The notes under the pieces: generated by a model
The model's database searches: none
What the model was told of the DNA's origin: nothing
The model's input: only the letters and a program-made list of their open reading frames with translations
Source of the DNA: an uncultured Synechococcaceae cyanobacterium
GTDB taxonomy: Bacteria > Cyanobacteriota > Cyanobacteriia > PCC-6307 > Cyanobiaceae
Length of the DNA: 32,131 nt
Direction of reading: 5' to 3'
NCBI GenBank assembly: GCA_903934375.1
Contig: CAIZNP010000101.1
Location: 1-32,131 of the forward strand
Part shown: positions 25,995-32,131 of the stretch, in pieces
Layout: each line of letters opens with the position of its first letter
Position numbering within the stretch: position 1 is the first letter of the stretch
Program-made: the position numbers and the translations under genes

Positions 25995-26965
25995 GCCAGC
26001 AGCCCCACAGCCGCCAGACCCCAGAGCGACGCCAGAGCGGGACCATCGGGACGCAGACCCTGCTCAGGCGAAACATCCACAAGCCACTCCTGGGCCAGGG
26101 GATCGATCACTTGGACGCGGCAGCCCACCGCCTCGGCCAGTTCAGCGGCCTGAGCATCGTTGCTCAGGGCAGATCCATGCAGGAGAAGCAGAGGTGGCTC
26201 CAGCAGCTCCGGCCGCAGCTGACGCCAGAACTCCAGGCAGACCTGCAGCTCAGACGTCAGGTCTTCCTTGTTGGTGGCTCCGGAGAGTTGCCGGCTGTAG
26301 GCCGGAAGATCATTCTCCAACACCAGCAAGTCACTGCGCTGGGACTCCAGCTGCAGCACCAGGATGAGGGTGCCGAGAGGCTGCTCCTGCAGGAGCGGCT
26401 GCACCCCGCGACAGAGGCAGAGGCTGCCCGATTCCATGCGATCCAGAGAAACCCCAGCAAGATCGAACACCTCAATCCAGCGGTCGAGCGTCGAGCTCGG
26501 CACGGTGACCAGAAGGCTTGTGGGCGGATCGCGATCAAGGCCCACCAGATGCAGATCCAGGTACTGCAGCTCCCCCAGGGCAAGCGGCTGTTCGTTCTCG
26601 CTCAGGGTTCGCTCGGGATCATCCGGCCAGGCAGCATTGGGCCATTGCACAAGGCGCAACTGGCTGGCGGCCGGCGGCAACACCGCTTCAACACGGGCAC
26701 TGCTGAAGCCCCGTTCCACGAACAGATCACCCAGCAGATCAGCGAGGGATTCGGCATGAATCGGTTCGCCGTTCTTGCAGAGGCCGGGCGGCAGGGACAC
26801 GCTCTCCAGCCAGATGATCCGCCGGCCCTCCAGTGCCATGGCGGTGATGGAATGGTCCCCCAGCTGCAGGTAGACGCGGCGAGGGAACAGCCAGGCCCGC
26901 AACGGGCTGATGCGCTCCTGAAAGCGCTCCTGGACTGCGGAGAACAACTCCACTCTCAATGGCAT
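25991..26965 (-). CDS. pilM: Type IV pilus actin-like ATPase PilM (divergent)
   Basis: This 324-residue cytosolic protein is the first gene of the pil cluster. It has the layout of PilM/FtsA-type actin-like folds: an opening strand pair (VYLQLGDHSITAMALEGRRI), a second (ARVEAVLPPAASQLRLVQWP), a phosphate-2-like region (LGTLILVLQLESQRSDLLVL) and the C-terminal LLLLHGSALSNDAQAAELAE. The nucleotide-binding motifs are weak compared with Pseudomonas PilM, so assignment rests partly on its place before pilN-pilO-pilQ. PilM forms a cytosolic ring that docks on PilN. The start at 26965 is 20 bases downstream of pyrD, on the same strand. Confidence 0.85.
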   Translation of the reverse strand: MPLRVELFSAVQERFQERISPLRAWLFPRRVYLQLGDHSITAMALEGRRIIWLESVSLPPGLCKNGEPIHAESLADLLGDLFVERGFSSARVEAVLPPAASQLRLVQWPNAAWPDDPERTLSENEQPLALGELQYLDLHLVGLDRDPPTSLLVTVPSSTLDRWIEVFDLAGVSLDRMESGSLCLCRGVQPLLQEQPLGTLILVLQLESQRSDLLVLENDLPAYSRQLSGATNKEDLTSELQVCLEFWRQLRPELLEPPLLLLHGSALSNDAQAAELAEAVGCRVQVIDPLAQEWLVDVSPEQGLRPDGPALASLWGLAAVGLLA

Positions 26966-26985
26966 TCCATAAAGTTATCGAACTT

Positions 26986-28146
26986 TCAGAGCCATGGCCT
27001 ACCACTGCCCACGGCCTCGCTGATGTGGCGAAAACCGTGCCGGTCGAGCTGGAGGCTGAGTCCCTCCAGAATCGTAGGCACCAGCATCGGGCCTTCATAG
27101 ATCCAGCCGGTGTAGAGCTGGATCAGCGAGGCCCCGGCGCAGATCCGCTCCCAGGCGGCCTCGGCCGAATCAATACCGCCCACGCCGATCAGCGGCAGGC
27201 CCGGTCCGGCGGTGACCCGCAGGCGACGCATCACCTCCAGGGCACGGGCCCGCAGGGGCACACCGCTGAGGCCGCCGGCCTCCTCCGCCAGGCTGTTGCC
27301 GGTCTGGCTGAGGCGGCGCTGCTCCAGCCCAAGGCGATTGAGGCTGGTGTTGACGGCGATCACCCCCGCCAGCCCTTCCTCATAGGCCAGGCGGGCGATC
27401 GCATCGATGGCCTCATCGTCGAGGTCGGGGGCGATCTTCACCAGCAGGGGCGGGCAGGCCGGCAGCCGCCGCAGCCGCTCCACCAGCCGTCTCAGCAGCC
27501 GCTCCTCCTGAAGCTCCCGCAGCCCGGGGGTGTTGGGAGAGCTCACGTTAATCACCGCATAATCCGCCAGCGGCGCCAGCAGCTCCAGGGAGGAGGCGTA
27601 GTCGTCCGGGGCGAGTTCCAGCGGCGTGACCTTGGATTTGCCGAGATTGAGCCCAAGCACCGCCGGCCGCTGCCCCGCCGGCGGCAGGGCCTGGCGCTCA
27701 AGGATGCGGCGCACCGCCTGAGCCCCTTGATTGTTGAAACCCATGCGGTTCAGAGCAGCCCGCTCCGACGCCAGCCGGAACAGGCGCGGCCGGGGGTTAC
27801 CCGGCTGGCCATGCCAGGTCACGGTGCCGAGCTCAGCGAAGCCGAAACCGAACAGATGCCAGATGCCCGCCGCCACGGCGTTCTTATCGAAGCCGGCCGC
27901 CAGGCCCACCGGGTTGAGGAAACGACAGCCGAACAGGGTCTGCTGCAGGCGCAGGTCGCGGCGCTGCAGCTCACTGCCCAGGCCTTCCAGCGTGGTGCTC
28001 AGCAGCGGCCAGTGGCGCCGCAGGCTGGCCTGGCCGAGCAGTTGCAGGCTCACCTGGCTGAGCTGCTCAGCGTCGGCTCCCTCATCGCGGCTGAGCAGCG
28101 GGCCGACGAAGCGGCGGTAGAGCGCTCCAGTGCCGGCCTCAGCCAT
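26986..28146 (-). CDS. pyrD: Dihydroorotate dehydrogenase, class 2 (quinone-linked)
   Basis: This 386-residue flavoenzyme oxidises dihydroorotate to orotate in pyrimidine synthesis, passing electrons to the quinone pool. Signatures are [56 protein letters not shown] (the second Ser is the class 2 catalytic base), [13 protein letters not shown] and GVGGI with [12 protein letters not shown]. The N-terminal extension with paired helices ([20 protein letters not shown]) is the membrane-association part of class 2 enzymes. The ATG at 28146 overlaps the rnhA end by 8 bases; an alternative ATG at 28161 adds five residues. pilM follows 20 bases downstream, so pil genes may share this transcript. Confidence 0.97.
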   Translation of the reverse strand: MAEAGTGALYRRFVGPLLSRDEGADAEQLSQVSLQLLGQASLRRHWPLLSTTLEGLGSELQRRDLRLQQTLFGCRFLNPVGLAAGFDKNAVAAGIWHLFGFGFAELGTVTWHGQPGNPRPRLFRLASERAALNRMGFNNQGAQAVRRILERQALPPAGQRPAVLGLNLGKSKVTPLELAPDDYASSLELLAPLADYAVINVSSPNTPGLRELQEERLLRRLVERLRRLPACPPLLVKIAPDLDDEAIDAIARLAYEEGLAGVIAVNTSLNRLGLEQRRLSQTGNSLAEEAGGLSGVPLRARALEVMRRLRVTAGPGLPLIGVGGIDSAEAAWERICAGASLIQLYTGWIYEGPMLVPTILEGLSLQLDRHGFRHISEAVGSGRPWL

Positions 28147-28948
28147 CCTGTGCGTCCCCATCACGGGTATCCACCGATCCTGACGCGTCACGTCGCAGGC
28201 GCCAGCGACCGTCCCCGGCCGGCAGCACCTGCCAGTCGCGCCAGTTCCATGGACCCTGGCGCCCCTCCAGGCGTTTGAGCGGCTGTTCCACCAGCTGGGC
28301 CAGCTCCGCCAGGCTGAGGGCATAGCCCCCGGCTGCAAGGCGATCCGCCAGCTCCAGGCGACTGAGGAGCTGCTGCAGCACCGCGGGTGCTGGCTCCGGC
28401 TCCGGGGCGGCAGCGGGAGCATCCACCATCAGACCGCCATAGTCGCCCCGGGCGAGCTGGGGGCGACCGCCTTTGGAGAAGGCCGCGGCGATCGCATCGC
28501 AGCGGTCGTTGTCCGGATCACCGCTGTGGCCCTTCACATAGGTGAACGGCAGATCCGGCAACCGGGCGGCATCAAGGGCCTCCCAGAGATCGCGGTTGAG
28601 CACCGGCGCGCCGGCGGCGGTGCGCCAGCCCTTGCGCTTCCAGCCCTGGATCCAGCGGCTATAGCCATCGATCAGATACTTCGAGTCGGTTCGGATCGTC
28701 AGATCCGGATGGCGGGGAAGGTCCCTGAGCTTCTGCAACAGGGTCAGCGCCGCCGAGAGTTCCATGCGGTTGTTGGTGGTGTTCGCCTCCATCGCACCGA
28801 ACTCCTGCACGGAGCCATCGTCAAAGCGCAGCAGACAGCCCCAGCCGCCGGGCCCGGGATTGCCGCTGCAGGCGCCGTCGCAGGCGGCAGCCACCACCCG
28901 CGGTGCTGTGGCGGGCTTGGACGTGGCGTTGGCGTGGTCTGCTGGCAC
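28139..28948 (-). CDS. rnhA: Ribonuclease HI with C-terminal extension
   Basis: The 269-residue protein carries the RNase H fold at about 17-158. The four catalytic carboxylates are visible: Asp24 in [16 protein letters not shown], Glu63 in [12 protein letters not shown], Asp88 in [15 protein letters not shown] and Asp151 in NDRCDAIA, with His141 in VKGHSGD. It cleaves RNA in RNA-DNA hybrids. After residue 160 there is an extension of about 105 residues with a Pro/Ala/Glu linker and a predicted helical then Trp-rich part ([20 protein letters not shown]) not found in E. coli RNase HI (155 aa). The start GTG at 28948 gives a short leader before the first strand. Divergent from the DUF3747 gene with 60 bases between. 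Confidence 0.95.
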   Translation of the reverse strand: MPADHANATSKPATAPRVVAAACDGACSGNPGPGGWGCLLRFDDGSVQEFGAMEANTTNNRMELSAALTLLQKLRDLPRHPDLTIRTDSKYLIDGYSRWIQGWKRKGWRTAAGAPVLNRDLWEALDAARLPDLPFTYVKGHSGDPDNDRCDAIAAAFSKGGRPQLARGDYGGLMVDAPAAAPEPEPAPAVLQQLLSRLELADRLAAGGYALSLAELAQLVEQPLKRLEGRQGPWNWRDWQVLPAGDGRWRLRRDASGSVDTRDGDAQDG

Positions 28949-29008
28949 TGGGCGATCTCCTGCCGATCCGGTACAACTCAGCTCCCAGGCAGCATCGAGG
29001 AGAGCCCC

Positions 29009-29764
29009 ATGCAGCGAACCTACAGCCGCTGGCCTGGCAGGTCCTGGCCCAACCTTGGCCTGGGGCTTGGCCTTGGCCTGGCCGCCGCCACAGCCGGCGC
29101 CGCGGGCCTCAGCCTGCCGACCGGCAGTGCCGCCATGGCCCTGTTCGGCAGCAGGCCTCTGGATGGCAGTCGCTTTGCGGTGCTGGCCAAGCCGGTGGGC
29201 CGCGGCGACTGGACCCTGCTCGTTCTGGAGCAGATCCAGCCCCAGCCACGCTGCTGGGAACAGCGTCCCGACGGGCTGATCGATCCGGCCCTGAACCGCT
29301 TTGATTTCACAGGCATCTGCAGCCGCTACCTCGACAGCAACGGCTACTCCCTGCGCATCGGCGAGGAGGACCTGGCCAGCCGCTACCGCCTGCGCCTGGA
29401 GCAACGCGGCACGAGCCTGGCCCTGCTGGCCATGAGCCCCGGCGAGCCCAGCCAGCTGCTGGTGGGGCAGGGCCTGGTGCCCCTGCGGGACCGAGACGGC
29501 TTCGTGCAGATCCGGCTGGAGCCGGGCTGGCAGCTGCAGCGACGGGTGTACGGCCAGCAGACCCTCAGCCACGTGTATTTCGCCAACGGCACGCCCCTGA
29601 ACCAGCTTCTCGGCCAGGAACGCGGCGGCGCGAATCTTGCAACAGCTCCCTGGCAGCAACCGGTCCAACTCACCAACCCGGGCCGCAGCCTTCCCGCAGG
29701 ACCGCATAAACCGATGCTGTCGCAGGGACCGATCGCCCTGCAGGTGATTCCGTTCCGGCCCTGA
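29009..29764 (+). CDS. DUF3747 domain protein, exported
   Basis: This 251-residue protein has a signal peptide with a Gly-Leu repeat ([19 protein letters not shown]), then a DUF3747 domain: [69 protein letters not shown] and [14 protein letters not shown]. The family is, to my knowledge, cyanobacterial and of unknown function, probably facing the periplasm or cell wall. A good Shine-Dalgarno sequence (GAGGAG at about 28997-29002) precedes the ATG at 29009, one of the few clear ones in the window. The last 50 residues are Pro/Gln-rich. The Yfr2-type RNA lies downstream on the same strand. Confidence 0.88.
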   Translation: MQRTYSRWPGRSWPNLGLGLGLGLAAATAGAAGLSLPTGSAAMALFGSRPLDGSRFAVLAKPVGRGDWTLLVLEQIQPQPRCWEQRPDGLIDPALNRFDFTGICSRYLDSNGYSLRIGEEDLASRYRLRLEQRGTSLALLAMSPGEPSQLLVGQGLVPLRDRDGFVQIRLEPGWQLQRRVYGQQTLSHVYFANGTPLNQLLGQERGGANLATAPWQQPVQLTNPGRSLPAGPHKPMLSQGPIALQVIPFRP

Positions 29765-29820
29765 GGGAAGCCCGAGAGGTGTGCCAGCACTGTGCCAGTT
29801 GACGGGGCGACCGAGTGATC

Positions 29821-29850
29821 TTGCCGCTCCTTTCGCTTCCACCGTATGGT
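29821..29850 (+). promoter_or_regulatory. Promoter of the Yfr2-like RNA
   Basis: A -35-like TTGCCG (29821-29826) and -10-like TATGGT (29845-29850) are separated by 18 bases. They would start transcription at about 29857, just upstream of the conserved hairpin. A TTGACG at 29799 has no matching -10. Confidence 0.5.
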
Positions 29851-29856
29851 CTGGGC

Positions 29857-29951
29857 GTGTGAGGAGTGCGGGACACCACTTCCGGGGTCGAAACGAGGAC
29901 AGACTCCCGGAAGCGTTCCGGCTCAAGCCCTGCCTTCGGCGGGGCTTTTTT
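29857..29951 (+). ncRNA. yfr2: Yfr2-family (Cyano-1) small RNA
   Basis: The segment forms two hairpins. The first has a perfect 8-bp stem CTTCCGGG / CCCGGAAG (29879-29886 with 29906-29913) enclosing the loop GTCGAAACGAGGACAGACT. The GAAAC-(A/G)-(A/G)GGACAG loop is, as I recall it, the conserved core of the Yfr2 / Cyano-1 RNAs. The second (29926-29946) is a rho-independent terminator with a T run. A promoter-like pair lies just upstream, giving an RNA of about 95 nt, at the upper end of the known 63-95 nt range. Yfr2 RNAs are abundant and near-universal in cyanobacteria; their targets are poorly known. Confidence 0.75.
29926..29951 (+). terminator. Rho-independent terminator of the Yfr2-like RNA
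   Basis: A 9-bp stem, AGCCCTGCC / GGCGGGGCT with one G-U pair, has a TTC loop and is followed by six T residues. It would also stop readthrough from the DUF3747 gene. Confidence 0.9.
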
Positions 29952-30018
29952 ATTGGAGCACCCATCGCTGAGGCCCGCCCGTGCTGTTGAAGTGGTGGCT
30001 TGGCAGCCTGGATAGACA

Positions 30019-30046
30019 CAAAAAACCGGCCCCCGAGGGGACCGGT
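30019..30046 (-). terminator. Rho-independent terminator of the rplJ-rplL transcript
   Basis: On the minus strand ACCGGTCCC / GGGGCCGGT form a stem with a CTCG loop at 30025-30046, followed by six T residues. It lies about 80 bases downstream of the rplL stop, after a separate strong hairpin. Confidence 0.9.
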
Positions 30047-30092
30047 GACACGGCCTGAACCGTGTGTTGTGCGTGCAAGGGGCGTGGGGTGC

Positions 30093-30118
30093 GATGGCTC
30101 GCCTTACGGCGAGCCATC
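30093..30118 (-). other. Strong hairpin directly after rplL without a T run
   Basis: GATGGCTCGCC and GGCGAGCCATC pair perfectly over 11 bases (12 with the flanking C-G) around a four-base loop. It starts only 9 bases after the rplL stop codon and lacks a T run in either direction. It may protect or define the mRNA 3' end rather than terminate transcription. Confidence 0.7.
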
Positions 30119-30126
30119 GGCGGCGA

Positions 30127-30510
30127 TCACTTGATGGAGACCTTGCCGCCGACCTCTTCCACAGACTTCTTGATGGCTTCGGCGTCAGCCTTGGAAATGC
30201 CTTCCTTGATCGGGCAGGGAGCGCCTTCGACCAGAGCCTTGGCTTCGCCCAGGCCGAGGCCGGTGGCCTCGCGGACAGCCTTCAGCACTTTGATCTTGGC
30301 AGCGGCATCGAAGCCATCAAGGATGGCGTCGAATTCGGTCTTCTCTTCGGCGGCCTCAGCGGCAGCTGCGGGTGCAGCAGCCATCACGACGCCAGCGGAC
30401 GCGGCGGCGGACACACCGAAGGCCTCTTCAATCTGCTTGACAAGCTCAGAGGCTTCCAGCAGCGAGAGGGTCTTCAGCTGTTCGAGAATGTTGTCGGTGG
30501 TAGCGGACAT
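30127..30510 (-). CDS. rplL: 50S ribosomal protein L7/L12
   Basis: This 127-residue stalk protein has an N-terminal dimerisation helix region ([20 protein letters not shown]), an Ala-rich hinge (about 36-55) and the globular C-terminal domain that binds translation factors ([20 protein letters not shown], then [19 protein letters not shown] and [10 protein letters not shown]). Length is typical. It follows rplJ by 60 bases on the same strand. The spacer has a perfect 12-base palindrome GCTCAGCTGAGC at 30554-30565, of unknown role. L7/L12 sits on the ribosome in multiple dimers bound to L10. Confidence 0.98.
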   Translation of the reverse strand: MSATTDNILEQLKTLSLLEASELVKQIEEAFGVSAAASAGVVMAAAPAAAAEAAEEKTEFDAILDGFDAAAKIKVLKAVREATGLGLGEAKALVEGAPCPIKEGISKADAEAIKKSVEEVGGKVSIK

Positions 30511-30570
30511 GGTTGGGTAAGCAACAGATCTGTGAAAACAGTCGGATCGGGGAGCTCAGCTGAGCAGGCC

Positions 30571-31104
30571 TCAGGAGGCCGTGCCCTCGCCATCGGCGTG
30601 CTGCTTGAGCGCCCGGGCAAGACCGGACGGAACCTCGTTGATGCCCACGGCCAGCTTGGTGGCCACGGCATTGATCGCACCGGCGATCTGGGCCATGAGC
30701 ACCTCCTTGGAGGGCAGATCCCCGATGGCCTTGATGTCGGACTGGGAGAGGAGCTTGCCTTCGAAAAGGCCACCCTTCACCTCAGACTTCTTCGTGTCCT
30801 TCTGGAAGGACTGAACGGCCTTCACCGCACCGCCAACGTCGCCCTTGACGAGCACGAAGGCATTGGTGCCGGTGAGCAGGGAATCGAGATCCGACCAGGC
30901 ACTGTCGCCATCAATGGCACGGCGCATCAAGGTGTTTTTGGTCACCTTGCACACGCCGTTGCTGGCCTGCAGACGCGTCCGCAGATCAGACATCTCCTTG
31001 ATGGACAGACCCTTGAAATCAAGGACCAGCGCCATTTCGGCCTCACCGAGGAGCCCCTTGAGCTCTTCGACGATCTGTTGCTTGCTCTCCAGCGTGCGGC
31101 CCAT
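30571..31104 (-). CDS. rplJ: 50S ribosomal protein L10
   Basis: This 177-residue protein begins [20 protein letters not shown] at the ATG at 31104. It has the rRNA-binding N-terminal domain ([41 protein letters not shown]) and the long C-terminal helix ([20 protein letters not shown]) that binds L7/L12 dimers. The upstream in-frame extension to 31251 is the structured leader, not coding sequence. L10 or the L10-L12 complex is known to repress its own mRNA by binding the leader in several bacteria. Confidence 0.97.
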   Translation of the reverse strand: MGRTLESKQQIVEELKGLLGEAEMALVLDFKGLSIKEMSDLRTRLQASNGVCKVTKNTLMRRAIDGDSAWSDLDSLLTGTNAFVLVKGDVGGAVKAVQSFQKDTKKSEVKGGLFEGKLLSQSDIKAIGDLPSKEVLMAQIAGAINAVATKLAVGINEVPSGLARALKQHADGEGTAS

Positions 31105-31320
31105 AAGAAGTGGAACGGATCGGGGGAACAAGCCGGGTACGCAGCCCTGACCGCCCCGAGTGGGGTGGTCTGTCGAGGGCTGCAGAGGGCTTGGAAGCTC
31201 TCCTTGCTTCTGATCCGGTCCCAGGGGTGACACCCACAGGGGCAAAACCAAACGCGTGCACCTCGGCAGGGTTTACGACTCCAGATAAAAACCTGGTGAT
31301 GACCTGCTGTCTTGGGTCGG
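31105..31320 (-). promoter_or_regulatory. L10 (rplJ) leader, probable r-protein autoregulatory element
   Basis: The roughly 300-base gap between rplA and rplJ has no gene but is rich in structure. On the minus strand a long arm pairs GCAGCCCT with AGGGCTGC (31141-31183), enclosing an asymmetric CGACA bulge and an inner GACCACCCC / GGGGCGGTC stem. Upstream, CAGGTTT pairs with AAACCCTG just before CTGCCGAGGTG (about 31258-31295). An internal-looped arm with a kink-turn-like bulge is what L10 leaders use to bind L10-(L12). The match is structural and by position, not by a covariance search. No open frame with good composition exists here. Confidence 0.6.
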
Positions 31321-31330
31321 GCGCGTGCCC

Positions 31331-31348
31331 ATCTGGCACTAGCCAGAT
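31331..31348 (-). other. Perfect 7-bp inverted repeat between the rplA terminator and the rplJ leader
   Basis: ATCTGGC-(4 bases)-GCCAGAT forms an 18-base dyad. It lies where the promoter of the rplJ-rplL transcript should be, so it could be an operator or the first hairpin of the leader. No confident -35/-10 pair was found around it. Confidence 0.4.
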
Positions 31349-31357
31349 TGCAACCAT

Positions 31358-31386
31358 ACAACAAAGCCCCCGCCTGAACGGGGGCT
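31358..31386 (-). terminator. Rho-independent terminator after rplA
   Basis: On the minus strand AGCCCCCG / CGGGGGCT pair around a six-base loop (31365-31386), followed by TTTGTTGT. It separates rplA from rplJ, implying that rplJ-rplL have a promoter of their own or depend on attenuated readthrough. Confidence 0.8.
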
Positions 31387-31406
31387 GAGGTGAACCGTGG
31401 AGCGAC

Positions 31407-32114
31407 TCAAGCCTCCTGCTTGATGTCCTGCAGAGCCGTCACATCCACGGGCACCGAGGGGCCCATGGTGGAGGTGATGTAGAGGCTCTTCCAGTAGCGG
31501 CCCTTGGCACCGCTCGGCTTGTTGCGGTCGATGGTCTCCTGCAGGGCCTTGAGGTTGTCGAGCAGCTTGGCTGCATCGAAGCTGGCCTTGCCGAAGCGCA
31601 CGTGCACGATGCCGGTGCGGTCGGCCCGGAACTCGAGTTTGCCGGCCTTGAACTCACTGATGGCGCCGGCGAGGTCGGTGGTCACGGTGCCGGCCTTGGG
31701 GTTCGGCATCAGGCCGCGGGGGCCGAGCACCCGGCCGAGCTTGGCCACCTTCGGCATCATGTCCGGGGTGGCGATCAGCAGATCGAAATCCATCTCGCCC
31801 TTGGCGATGGTCTCCACCAGCTCGTCGTCGCCGGCGAGGTCGGCACCGGCGGCCTTGGCCTCAGCCACCTTCTCACCGCGGGCGATCACGGCGATACGGA
31901 TGGTCTGACCGGTGCCATGGGGCAGCGCCACAGTGGTGCGCAGCTGCTGGTCGGTGTACTTGGGATCGATGCCGAGGCGGGCGTGGGCCTCGAGCGTCTC
32001 ATCGAACTTGGCCGTGGCGTTGGCCTTCACCAGCTCCACCGCCTCCTGCGGGGTGTAGGTGCGGTCTTCGACTTTGCCGGCCGCGGTGGTGTAGCGCTTG
32101 GAAACCTTGGGCAT
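31407..32114 (-). CDS. rplA: 50S ribosomal protein L1
   Basis: This 235-residue protein begins [20 protein letters not shown] at the ATG at 32114. It has the L1 signatures [60 protein letters not shown] followed by [11 protein letters not shown], and [20 protein letters not shown]. It binds 23S rRNA at the L1 stalk and often represses its own operon. rplK should lie directly upstream, beyond the right edge. Only 17 bases upstream of rplA are in the window, so its leader cannot be judged. Confidence 0.98.
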   Translation of the reverse strand: MPKVSKRYTTAAGKVEDRTYTPQEAVELVKANATAKFDETLEAHARLGIDPKYTDQQLRTTVALPHGTGQTIRIAVIARGEKVAEAKAAGADLAGDDELVETIAKGEMDFDLLIATPDMMPKVAKLGRVLGPRGLMPNPKAGTVTTDLAGAISEFKAGKLEFRADRTGIVHVRFGKASFDAAKLLDNLKALQETIDRNKPSGAKGRYWKSLYITSTMGPSVPVDVTALQDIKQEA

Positions 32115-32131
32115 GACGGGAATGGGGTGAG

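Noticed and set aside
29034-29095. GGCCTTGG-type microrepeat as a possible regulatory repeat
   Set aside because: It simply encodes the Gly-Leu signal-peptide core of the DUF3747 protein.
29781-29990. Small plus-strand ORF over the Yfr2-like RNA
   Set aside because: It runs through the hairpins and terminator and has no protein-like composition or ribosome binding site.
30541-31125. CGGATCGGGG occurring both before rplL and before rplJ
   Set aside because: A shared ten-base string in GC-rich sequence without further flanking similarity is most likely chance.

Overview
The window looks like core chromosome from a GC-rich picocyanobacterium, most likely the Cyanobium / high-GC Synechococcus group. 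I infer this from four things: the strong GC bias (roughly two thirds by eye), a DUF3747 protein, a pilMNOQ cluster without pilP, and the neighbourhood spoT / rluD-type synthase / rbgA / pgk / murG / cobC-like / pyrD / rnhA / rplL-rplJ-rplA, which I recall as typical of marine and freshwater Synechococcus. No tRNA, rRNA, IS element, prophage or CRISPR array was seen. The gene order is compact: 4-bp ATGA/GTGA overlaps are frequent, and convergent neighbours often share or nearly share stop codons.

Left part (1-10.8 kb): the 5' end of mnmE (minus), a 62-aa hypothetical gene, a class II aldolase/adducin-family protein, a decayed stretch that reads as a frameshifted PemK/MazF-like toxin relic, the bifunctional (p)ppGpp enzyme spoT (minus), a double-ATPase peptide-type ABC protein, then a minus-strand operon usp - rbgA(ylqF) - rluA-family pseudouridine synthase. 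This is followed by pgk and an overlapping beta-hydroxyacid dehydrogenase on the plus strand.

Middle (10.8-21.8 kb): an OmpR/EnvZ-type regulator and kinase, followed on the same strand by a small exported Gln/Arg-rich protein. A secreted four-EF-hand protein is divergent from them, across an intergenic region with overlapping palindromes; the four genes may form an envelope or calcium signalling module. Next come an exported conserved hypothetical gene, murG, and a CobC/HisC-like aminotransferase. A plus-strand operon MoxR ATPase - DUF58 - TgpA-like transglutaminase then ends in an exported pentapeptide-repeat/TPR protein.

Right part (21.8-32.1 kb): pilM-pilN-pilO-pilQ (minus; inner-membrane alignment complex and secretin of the type IV pilus), where pilQ carries a conspicuous low-GC, Thr/Ser/Asn-rich insertion and a Gly-Gly-Ser linker. 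Then come pyrD and rnhA (minus), a DUF3747 protein (plus), a Yfr2/Cyano-1-type small RNA with its own promoter and terminator, and the ribosomal genes rplL, rplJ and rplA (minus). These have an L10-type leader before rplJ and terminators after rplA and rplL.

The best candidates for less-described biology are the four-gene signalling module around 10.8-14.2 kb, the pentapeptide/TPR gene translationally coupled to the transglutaminase operon, the hypervariable-looking PilQ insertion, and the toxin relic at 1.66-1.90 kb.
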